From assembly GCA_000621765.1 (NCBI GenBank), contig JHXJ01000012.1:1-64000 (forward strand): a stretch of 64,000 bases of DNA, given 5' to 3'. The notes under the pieces are model-generated. The model was not told the origin of the DNA and made no database searches. It saw only the letters and a program-made list of their open reading frames with translations. Position numbers and translations under genes: made by a program. Shown here piece by piece: positions 45,239-52,790 of this stretch (its first letter is position 1; every line of letters begins with the position of its first letter). The DNA is from Ruminococcaceae bacterium AB4001 (GTDB lineage: Bacteria > Bacillota > Clostridia > Saccharofermentanales > Saccharofermentanaceae).

Positions 45239-48200
45239 TTACGGATTCGTGCATACTCCGTTCGCATCGAAATCATAGACCTTTCCGTCTATCTCGATGC
45301 TGGTCGAATACGCCATGTCTCCGTTCGTTCCGAACCAGTACCACTTGCCGCCGATCTGGAGCCACTTTATAGCCATGGCGCCGCTGTCCTTTAAGTAATA
45401 CCATTCACCGTTGCTCAAAAGCCAGCCGGTCTGCATTACACCGGAAGAAGTGAAGTAATACCAGCTGCCGCCGATGCTCTGCCATCCGGTCTGCATGATG
45501 CCGGAGTAGTTCATGTAATACCACTTGCCGCCGATCTCCTGCCAGCCTGTGAGCATTGCGCCGGAAGAATCCATGTAATACCACTTGCCGCCGTCTTCCT
45601 GCCAGCCCGTAAGCATCTTTCCGGAAGCATCAAGGAAATACCAGACGTTGTTGATCTTCTGCCAGCCGGTGAGCATGTTGCCTGACAGAGTGAAGTAATA
45701 CCAGTTGCCGTCCAAGAGCTTCCAGCCAGTCTGCATGACGCCGGTCTCGTCCATGTAGTATGTTGCGCCGTCAACGACTGCGAAGCCTGTGACGTAGTTT
45801 CCTGACCTGTCCTTGAGGTACCATTTCTTGGAGATCTCTACCCATTCGTATTCAGGTCCTTCAGAGGATTTAGTGATGGTGAAAGTGATGCTCTTTGATC
45901 CTGTGTAGTTGCCCTTGCCTTTTACAGTTACTTTTGCGGTGCCGGGTTCTACGTTGTTGGAATAAGAGACGGTGTAGTCAGTTCCTGAAACAAGTTTCTT
46001 CGAGCCGTCCTTGACCGTTACTGAAGGCTTGATCGCTGAACCTGTGTATTCCTTATCAGCGATTGAAGATATGGTCGCACCTGCGATGCTCTTTGCGAGG
46101 ATGTTGAAGTATGCCGTAGCAGTCTTTCCTGCGTAGTTGCCGACGCCTGTGACGGTTACGGTCGCCTGTCCTGCATTGATGTTGTTCGAATAACTTACCG
46201 TGTACTCAGTAGTCTCTGTCAGGTTCTTGGCGCCGCACCTGACTGTTATGCCGGGCGTTTGCGCAGAACCTGTGTAAGTAAAGTCATTTATGGTAAGGAT
46301 AGTAAGGCCGGTCGTAACCTGAACGATCTTGAAGGTTACGGTCTTTGTACCGGAGTAATTGCCCTTGCCCCTGATGGTTACGGTAGCCGTTCCGACGTTG
46401 ATGTTGTTTGAATAACTTACCGTGTAGTCAGTATTCAGGGTGAGTGTCTTTGAGCCTGACTTGACTGTAACGGAAGGCGTGATGGCAGCGCCGGTGTAAG
46501 TCTGGTCGGCGATCGATGAGACTGTAAATCCGGTCGTGTCGGATACGATGTTGAAAGTCGTTGTTCTTGTTCCGCTATAGTTGCCCTTACCGGTGATAGT
46601 TACCGTTGCAGTTCCTGCGTTTACGTTGTTGGAATAAGAGACAGTATAGTCAGTATTCAAAGTGAGTGTCTTCGTACCGTCTTTGACGACAACGGAAGGA
46701 GTGATCGCAGAGCCTGTGTAGGTATAGTCAGAGATGGAAGAAATTGTTGCGCCGCTTAGCGACTTTGCAGTTATCTTGAATGTGGCTGTTTTGGTTCCGC
46801 TATAGTTGCCCTTACCGGTGATGGTTACCGTTGCAGTTCCTGCGTTTACGTTGCCGGAATAAGAGACGGTGTAGTCAGTTCCCGATGTCAGTAACTTCGT
46901 GCCGTCCTTGACAGTTACGGAAGGTTTTATCGCAGAACCTGTATATGCCTGGTTTGAAATGGAGGAGACCGTTGCGGAGGAGATGCTCTTTCCGGAGATG
47001 GTAAACGTTGCCGTCTTGGTGCCGGAGTATGTACCCTTACCTGTAACGGTTACGGTTGCCGTTCCCGCATTGATGTTATTCGTGTATGTGACAGTGTAGT
47101 CCGTATTAAGTGTCAGCGTTGTGCTGCCGTATTTTACGGTCACTGCAGGTTTCAGGGCAGAGCCGGTATATGTCTGCGCGGAGATCGAACTGATCGTTGC
47201 AGACGACATGGGCTTGCCGACTATCTTAAAGTAAACGGTGATGGAGCCGTTGTAGTGTCCTGTGCCGGTTATGGTCGCCCTTGCATAGTTGGTGATGTCT
47301 GTGTTCTGATAGTACGCTACTGTGTAGTCAGTGCCTTTGACCAGAGTCTTTGAGCCGTCCTTGACGACAACGGCAGGCTGTATAGCAGAACCCGTATAGA
47401 CCTGGTTGGGAATGGATTCCACGGTTGCGCCCGTGATTGAGAGATATCCGATATAGAACGTCTTTGTTGCCGTTCCGCTAAGGATACTGCTGTTACCGGT
47501 GATGTTGATCTTGCCTGTGCCGGGTTCGACATTATCGGAATACGTGACTGTATAATCGACGCCCTTGGTGAACGTGATGTCTTTATACTTCAACGTGAAT
47601 TCAGGAATGATAGCTGATCCGGTATAGGTATAAGAACCTGATACGGTGCAGGTCGTCTGTGAAGCCGTGACAGGGTTGATCGTGAAGCTGATCTCCCTGG
47701 TGCCGGTATAGTATTTTCCTTTGCCCGTCAGTGTTATCTTTCCGGTTCCGACATTGGTGTTGTTGGAGTAGCTGACAGTGTAGTCAGTGCCTTCTGTGAG
47801 TGTCGTAGATCCGCTTTTTACAGTGAGCGAAAATGTGATCCTTGAGCCCGTGTAAGTGGTCGAACTGCTGTAGCCCGAGACGCTTACTGAAGACATCTGC
47901 TTGGGAACGATGGTGAACGTCACTGTCTTGGTTCCTGTATAGTTGCCGATGCCGGTTATGGTTGCCGAAGCGGTTCCGGGTTCGGTGTTGTCTGAATACG
48001 TGACGTTATAGTCAGTACCCTTTACGAGAGTCTTGGTCCCGTTCTTGATCGTAATTGACGGAGTGATCGCAGAACCAGTGTAAGTCTGGTTGGAGATGGT
48101 GCTGACCGTCAGGTTAGCCACGGACGGCTGCTTGATCCTGAAAGTGAGAGTCTTCGTGCCGGTGTAATAGTTGATTCCGGAGATCGTTACGGTAGCTGTT

Positions 48201-49501
48201 CCGGGATTGATGTTATCGGTGCAGCTGACCGAGAAATGAGTACCTTTCTTCAGAGCAGTTCCGTTCTGCGAAATGGAGATATCGGGAACTATGGAATAGC
48301 CGGTATAGTCTATGCTCGAAGGGATCGAAGATATGGTCAGACCGTTGATGTCTGTTGCCGTGATCTCGAAAGGAACGGTTTTCGAGCCCGAGAAATTACC
48401 CTTGCCTTTGACCGTGACATAAGCCTTATAAGAAGATGTGGTTACGACGGTATTTCCCATATACGATTCGACCGTATAATCCTTGCCTTCGACAAGGGTG
48501 GTGCCGGAGTATTTGATCGTCGGCTTGGGAGTGTTTCCGTTTATGTCAAAGCTGCAGTTCGGCACGGTTATCGTGACTGCGGAATTGCTTAAGGATATTG
48601 TCGTGACGGTAACGGACATCTCATATGTGTAGGTCTTGCCCGAATATGTCGCGCTTGCGGTAAGTTTGCAGCTTCCCGTTCCGACGGCCTTTGCGGTATT
48701 GTTTTCGATAACGATTACGGATGTGTTGCTCGATTTCCAGGATTTGTTGGAAAGATCGCTTGCGGGAACCAGAGCGCCAAGTCCCGGTCTGGATGATGAG
48801 GTCTGATACATACCGCGGATATCAGGCAGAGTCTTTGTGCTGAGAACGGGCATATAGGTAAATGTATCAGAAAGATCCAGGGAGAAAGTAGCGTATGAAG
48901 TGTCAACAGCAACGGTTCCGGTCTTGTTGCCCTTGGTCGCTGTCGTGGCAGAAGCGCCGCTGTTTTTAAAACCGTATTCCTGTACCCAGAAATCCATTCC
49001 TTCATAGACTACGTGCGCGATGCCGATTGCCTTATAGTCGGGGTCGATCATGGCTCTTCTGTGACCCTGGCCGGCATGCGGATAGTCGTTTTCCTGCCAC
49101 TGCTCAAATGTGCCGGCTGCGGTACTGTAGCCGCAGGCGATGCATTCGCCATATGAATTTGTTCCGTTATAGGTGCAGGTGAAACAGTCAGTCCCGTTCG
49201 GTCTTGTATGGCTGAAACTTACTGCAGCTTCATATGCCCTCTGAAGCGCGATCTGCTCGAGGTTATAGTCGTATGTATATGCCGCGAGCTTTCCGCACTG
49301 AACCTTGGCGGTATCCGACTCATTCCAGTACCAGGCTTCGCCGCTCTGACGCCAGTCGTTGATCAGGGTGAGCATGGATCTGGAAGACTCCAGATCGACG
49401 TAGTACGTCATGCTGCAGGACTTGATCGTTCCGGCAAAGACACTGTTTGAGAAAAGAAGGACTACCAGTAAAACAACAAATGAATAACGTAATTTGCGCA
49501 T
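45239..49501 (-). CDS. Secreted CAP-domain protein with about 12 Ig-like repeats and C-terminal wall-binding repeats
   Basis: 1420 residues from ATG at 49501 (AGAGGTG 5 nt upstream). Signal peptide YSFVVLLVVLLFSNSVFAG. Residues 35-190 form a CAP/SCP-like domain (WRQSGEAW, AYTYDYNLEQIALQRAYE, SHTRPNGTDCF, GECIACG, GHRRAMIDPDYKAIGIA). A Big2-like domain follows. From about 309 to 1215 come some twelve repeats of about 75-80 residues: YTGSAI(x)PSVTVK...GTDYTVSYSNN...GTATVTITGKGNYSG. From 1217 on are about ten repeats of the GWQEIGGKWYYMDSSGAM kind that bind teichoic-acid choline or glucans in known families. It is probably held on the cell wall non-covalently; no LPXTG. Alone on its strand. Confidence 0.92.
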   Translation of the reverse strand: MRKLRYSFVVLLVVLLFSNSVFAGTIKSCSMTYYVDLESSRSMLTLINDWRQSGEAWYWNESDTAKVQCGKLAAYTYDYNLEQIALQRAYEAAVSFSHTRPNGTDCFTCTYNGTNSYGECIACGYSTAAGTFEQWQENDYPHAGQGHRRAMIDPDYKAIGIAHVVYEGMDFWVQEYGFKNSGASATTATKGNKTGTVAVDTSYATFSLDLSDTFTYMPVLSTKTLPDIRGMYQTSSSRPGLGALVPASDLSNKSWKSSNTSVIVIENNTAKAVGTGSCKLTASATYSGKTYTYEMSVTVTTISLSNSAVTITVPNCSFDINGNTPKPTIKYSGTTLVEGKDYTVESYMGNTVVTTSSYKAYVTVKGKGNFSGSKTVPFEITATDINGLTISSIPSSIDYTGYSIVPDISISQNGTALKKGTHFSVSCTDNINPGTATVTISGINYYTGTKTLTFRIKQPSVANLTVSTISNQTYTGSAITPSITIKNGTKTLVKGTDYNVTYSDNTEPGTASATITGIGNYTGTKTVTFTIVPKQMSSVSVSGYSSSTTYTGSRITFSLTVKSGSTTLTEGTDYTVSYSNNTNVGTGKITLTGKGKYYTGTREISFTINPVTASQTTCTVSGSYTYTGSAIIPEFTLKYKDITFTKGVDYTVTYSDNVEPGTGKINITGNSSILSGTATKTFYIGYLSITGATVESIPNQVYTGSAIQPAVVVKDGSKTLVKGTDYTVAYYQNTDITNYARATITGTGHYNGSITVYFKIVGKPMSSATISSISAQTYTGSALKPAVTVKYGSTTLTLNTDYTVTYTNNINAGTATVTVTGKGTYSGTKTATFTISGKSISSATVSSISNQAYTGSAIKPSVTVKDGTKLLTSGTDYTVSYSGNVNAGTATVTITGKGNYSGTKTATFKITAKSLSGATISSISDYTYTGSAITPSVVVKDGTKTLTLNTDYTVSYSNNVNAGTATVTITGKGNYSGTRTTTFNIVSDTTGFTVSSIADQTYTGAAITPSVTVKSGSKTLTLNTDYTVSYSNNINVGTATVTIRGKGNYSGTKTVTFKIVQVTTGLTILTINDFTYTGSAQTPGITVRCGAKNLTETTEYTVSYSNNINAGQATVTVTGVGNYAGKTATAYFNILAKSIAGATISSIADKEYTGSAIKPSVTVKDGSKKLVSGTDYTVSYSNNVEPGTAKVTVKGKGNYTGSKSITFTITKSSEGPEYEWVEISKKWYLKDRSGNYVTGFAVVDGATYYMDETGVMQTGWKLLDGNWYYFTLSGNMLTGWQKINNVWYFLDASGKMLTGWQEDGGKWYYMDSSGAMLTGWQEIGGKWYYMNYSGIMQTGWQSIGGSWYYFTSSGVMQTGWLLSNGEWYYLKDSGAMAIKWLQIGGKWYWFGTNGDMAYSTSIEIDGKVYDFDANGVCTNP
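45250..45855 (-). repeat. Wall-binding repeat array in the CAP protein gene
   Basis: About ten coding repeats of 60-63 nt for the motif TGW-x(5)-W-YY-x(2)-SG-x-M. The DNA copies share long runs such as TACCACTTGCCGCCGAT on the plus strand. Confidence 0.85.
45860..48580 (-). repeat. Ig-like repeat array in the CAP protein gene
   Basis: About twelve coding repeats of 225-240 nt. Eleven carry YTG(S/A/Y), the first (nearest the CAP domain) is degenerate. The copies nearest the wall-binding end are the most alike. Confidence 0.8.
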
Positions 49502-49645
49502 AAGACACCTCTGCAAATCTGTTAGGGATCGTTAAGTGTATTATGGCCCACAAATTTTCAAATATCCAATGAAATGCTTCCAAAGAAAGCTTATATAGTC
49601 GGAGTTGTCCGATTTTGTGAGAAAACTAGTCCCTTTATCTGAAGG

Positions 49646-50764
49646 TTACGGGTGGTCACCGTACTGGAAAGCATGCTTGTCGTAGTTATAGGAGTAGTCG
49701 TAATAGAAGAGGGTGTCCCTGTTCAGGTCATAGCCGCAGCATAATGAGAAAGAAGGAAGCCTGTAGGACTTGTCATCTGCTTTAAAATCGTATTCCTTGC
49801 ACTCATTCGCGTAGAAACCGGGAAGGAGATATACCTCCAAAAGTTCGGGCGGATAGCCTGAACCGGCGCGGTCTTCGTCGGTCATCATGAAGTAATCCAG
49901 TTCGAATGTCTCATTGGTTTTATCTTCCTTAAGGCCCCATGTCGGGTCGATGTGGTAACCTTTTCCGTCGATGTCCACATATGTCCAGGAGTGGTAGCCG
50001 ACGTCGTCATTTTCGCCCCAGTTTGATACAGCGATCGCATTTACGCCGCTCTGCAGAAGCAGGTAGGAATAGAGAGGAGCGAAGTCACCGCAGATGCCTT
50101 TCTTATACTTAAGGCAGGCGCAGCCCGAGCCGTCTTCGGACCTGTCCAGTTCATCGTTGTAATCGTATACGTAGTTGCATGCCATGTAGTCGTAGAGGAC
50201 CAGGCACTTCTCGAAATCGCTGCAGCCGGGTTCTACGAATGAATTGATTATCGCCATGATGTCGTTCTGGAATCTGGCCTGTCTTTCCAGAAAGTCTTCT
50301 TTTGTTTTAGTGTAGTAGATATGTCCGGTGCCGTTCTCAAAGGATGGCGAACCGTCGGGGCTCTTGTCCGTTATCTGCATGCATGCGACGGGGTAGAGCT
50401 GGTTGTGCGTTACCGGATCCATGCAGAATTCGTAGATCTCTTCGTTCGCGCATTCGAAAGTGTCTTCTGCATTCTGCAGTGCATCGCAGAGATTAAAGAA
50501 CGATTCCCTGTAGTCTTCGCTGTAGCATGCATCGAGGAAACAGGAATATACATGTGTATTGAATTTGAGGGGTTCGGCCTGAACGGCTGATTCTGAAGTA
50601 GTGGTGACAGAAGACTCTGATACTAAAGTCTCTTCTATGCTTGGGACTGTCGTTTCAGTTGTTGCGGATGTTGATTCTGTAAATTCGGCACCGCTGCATC
50701 CCGACAACGCGATCACAGAGATCAATGCAGCAGAAATACATCTGCTTACAGATAGCGGTCTCAT
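49646..50764 (-). CDS. Lipoprotein with transglutaminase-like domain
   Basis: 372 residues. Lipobox ALSGC (Cys23), then a Thr/Ser/Glu-rich linker (TTVPSIEETLVSESSVTTTSES). The transglutaminase-like core has an apparent triad C225 (KKGICGDFAPLYSYLL), H258 (GYHSWTYVDIDG) and D273 (YHIDPTWG). Such domains in Gram-positive surface proteins may act as cysteine proteases or crosslinkers. The protein is rich in cysteine (about 15), unusual for a clostridial lipoprotein, so disulfides are possible. The gene lies 144 nt upstream of the CAP protein gene on the same strand. AAGGAAC precedes its ATG. Confidence 0.87.
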   Translation of the reverse strand: MRPLSVSRCISAALISVIALSGCSGAEFTESTSATTETTVPSIEETLVSESSVTTTSESAVQAEPLKFNTHVYSCFLDACYSEDYRESFFNLCDALQNAEDTFECANEEIYEFCMDPVTHNQLYPVACMQITDKSPDGSPSFENGTGHIYYTKTKEDFLERQARFQNDIMAIINSFVEPGCSDFEKCLVLYDYMACNYVYDYNDELDRSEDGSGCACLKYKKGICGDFAPLYSYLLLQSGVNAIAVSNWGENDDVGYHSWTYVDIDGKGYHIDPTWGLKEDKTNETFELDYFMMTDEDRAGSGYPPELLEVYLLPGFYANECKEYDFKADDKSYRLPSFSLCCGYDLNRDTLFYYDYSYNYDKHAFQYGDHP

Positions 50765-50973
50765 TATTCAGTTCCTTCTTCCTATTATCGTTCCCATTAC
50801 CGGCCAATCCGGGGAGCGCTGTTCTGTCATTCAGCGCACAGCCTGAAGTTGTCAGCGCTTCCCTTAAGCCACCTGAAGTATAACATTAGCCCGGCTGTGA
50901 TATGCGTGAGGAGTGAGGGAAGTATGAGTGAAAGATGCGTGATTTGCGTGACGAATAAATTACAAAAGCCCGC

Positions 50974-51002
50974 TTGACGGAGCACTATACATGCTGTATT
51001 AT
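50974..51002 (+). promoter_or_regulatory. Promoter of the ABC-F gene
   Basis: TTGACG (50974-50979) and TATTAT (50997-51002) separated by exactly 17 nt. A start near 51009 gives a leader of about 180 nt. The region 50765-50973 holds no convincing gene. Confidence 0.8.
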
Positions 51003-51035
51003 CACGGCTGAAACAAAACAAACGGAGGAACACCG

Positions 51036-51056
51036 ATGAGAAAGACAATCTGCTGA
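51036..51056 (+). CDS. Six-residue upstream ORF (MRKTIC) in the ABC-F leader
   Basis: ATG AGA AAG ACA ATC TGC TGA, with GGAGG 7 nt upstream, the best-spaced ribosome site of the region. It lies 27 nt after the predicted transcript start and 64 nt before a terminator hairpin. This is the layout of ribosome-mediated attenuation known for ABC-F and erm-type resistance genes: a ribosome stalled by drug on the uORF would change folding and prevent termination. Confidence 0.75.
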   Translation: MRKTIC

Positions 51057-51119
51057 AGTTTAATAAAACTGCCTCGCGGATAAGTCTTTTTTGTGTGTTC
51101 ATTTATATTGCATTTTTAT

Positions 51120-51151
51120 AGCCGCGGCCGCTACTTTACGTCGCGGCTTTT
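51120..51151 (+). terminator. Attenuator terminator before the ABC-F gene
   Basis: AGCCGCG (51120-51126) pairs with CGCGGCT (51142-51148), extended by inner G-U and C-G pairs, and is followed by TTTTGATTT. The CGCGG at 51075-51079 could instead pair with the CCGCG of the 5' arm, which would make an antiterminator. Confidence 0.75.
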
Positions 51152-51187
51152 GATTTATCCGGCAGAGGATTTTCGAAAGGAATCAAT

Positions 51188-52648
51188 ATGCCAGTAATCA
51201 ATATCAACAATCTTACATTCGGATACGACGGGTCAGAGAAGACCCTGTTCGATGACGTATCCATCTCTCTGGACACTTCCTGGAAGCTTGCTCTGGCAGG
51301 CCGCAACGGAAGGGGCAAGACAACGTTTTTCAAGCTGTTAAGAGGTGAGCTCCCTTATTCGGGAACCATCACGAGTGTTCCCGCGACGATACTTTTCCCT
51401 ATGTCGGAACTGCCCGAAAATGAGGACTGGAAGGTCCGCAAGGAACTCAACCTGATGGGCGCTGATCCTGATATCATGTGGCGTCCGATGGAGACGCTTT
51501 CGGGAGGTGAGCGCACCAAGCTGATGCTCGCAAACCTCTTCGCATCCGACAGTATCTATCCATTGATAGATGAGCCGACAAACCATCTGGACAGACAGGG
51601 AAGAGAGGCCGTGGCCGATTATCTTTCCTCAAAGGACGGGTTCATCCTGATATCGCATGACCGCGCATTTCTTGACAGGTGTACGGACCACACACTCGTC
51701 ATTACTAAGACAGGATTAGAACTTGTCGCAGCGACGTATTCTGTGTGGTCGGAGAACAATGAGCAGCGCATGGAGAGCGAACGTTCGCGCAATGAACAGC
51801 TCAAAAAAGAGATGAGTTCTATTGACGCTGCCATGAAAAAGAATGCGCAGTGGTCTTCAAAAGCAGAAGGACATAAGAACCGTTCAAAGGCGCCTTCGAA
51901 GGTCGCAGAAGACCATTTCAGAAGGGCGTTTGAAGCAGAGAAGGCCAGAAAACTGATGGCGGCCGCGAAGAATCTCGAGCGAAGGAACGAACGCAAGATG
52001 GAAGAAAAGCAGGGCCTTCTCAAAGACCTTGAACGCTCCGAGAAACTCAAGATAACCGGAACCGAACATCACAATAAGACGCCTGTCATCTTAAAGAACG
52101 TGACCTTGAAACGATATGGCGGGACCATTGCCGAAGGCATTGATCTGACGGTCTCGCGCGGCTCGAAGATCTCACTTCAGGGAAGAAACGGCTGCGGCAA
52201 GAGTACACTCATAAAGTTCCTCGCAGGTATCGGTGACGAAGAAGGGATCACCGCGGAAGGCGATATCTATATCGCTCCCGGACTTAAGATCTCTTATGTC
52301 GGACAGGACACATCTTCACTTAAAGGAACGCTTTATGAGATAGCCGATGAACGCGGCGCGGATAAGACTTTGTTCAGTACGATACTCATCAAGATGGGCT
52401 TTACAAAAGAGATGTTATACAGGGACGTATCAGCGCTTTCGTTAGGTCAGAAGAAGTTCGTCATGATCGCGCTGAGCCTGTGCGAGAATGCGGATCTTTA
52501 TCTCTGGGACGAGCCGCTGAATTACATCGATGTCTATATGCGTCAGGAGATCCAGCGTCTAGTAAAAGAGAACGATATCACCATTCTATTTGTCGAGCAT
52601 GACAGAACGTTTTCGGAGGCGGTTGCTGACGTGGAAGTTTGCATGTGA
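51188..52648 (+). CDS. ABC-F ATPase, Lsa/Vga-like ribosome-protection type
   Basis: 486 residues. Two ABC domains and no membrane segments. First: Walker A AGRNGRGKTT, signature LSGGERTKLMLANLF, Walker B PLIDEPTNHLD. Linker of about 80 charged residues with NAQWSSKAEGHKNRSKAPSKVAEDHFRRAF, the region that in Lsa/Vga proteins enters the ribosomal E/P site. Second: QGRNGCGKST, the shortened signature LSLGQKKFVMIALSL, Walker B LYLWDEPLNYID. Family members protect ribosomes against lincosamides, pleuromutilins and streptogramin A. The attenuator leader upstream supports drug-inducible expression. Which drugs is inference. Confidence 0.88.
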   Translation: MPVININNLTFGYDGSEKTLFDDVSISLDTSWKLALAGRNGRGKTTFFKLLRGELPYSGTITSVPATILFPMSELPENEDWKVRKELNLMGADPDIMWRPMETLSGGERTKLMLANLFASDSIYPLIDEPTNHLDRQGREAVADYLSSKDGFILISHDRAFLDRCTDHTLVITKTGLELVAATYSVWSENNEQRMESERSRNEQLKKEMSSIDAAMKKNAQWSSKAEGHKNRSKAPSKVAEDHFRRAFEAEKARKLMAAAKNLERRNERKMEEKQGLLKDLERSEKLKITGTEHHNKTPVILKNVTLKRYGGTIAEGIDLTVSRGSKISLQGRNGCGKSTLIKFLAGIGDEEGITAEGDIYIAPGLKISYVGQDTSSLKGTLYEIADERGADKTLFSTILIKMGFTKEMLYRDVSALSLGQKKFVMIALSLCENADLYLWDEPLNYIDVYMRQEIQRLVKENDITILFVEHDRTFSEAVADVEVCM

Positions 52649-52790
52649 AGAGATATTTCTGCACGGATTGCTGCCAGACTGACCCTGTATTAATAATTTT
52701 GTTTTTAATCATTAATAGATTAGTAATGAGTCTTTATGCTCCCAGCCATATAATTTAGATTGTAAAGTCTGTCATTATGCGGTGAGGTGT

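Noticed and set aside
50924-50977. 17-codon frame (MSERCVICVTNKLQKPA) just before the ABC-F promoter
   Set aside because: It ends inside the -35 box of the ABC-F promoter and has only a loose ribosome site. The uORF at 51036 downstream of the transcript start is the better candidate.
51188-52648. ABC exporter
   Set aside because: No membrane segments and no partner permease; domain order and linker fit ribosome-acting ABC-F proteins.
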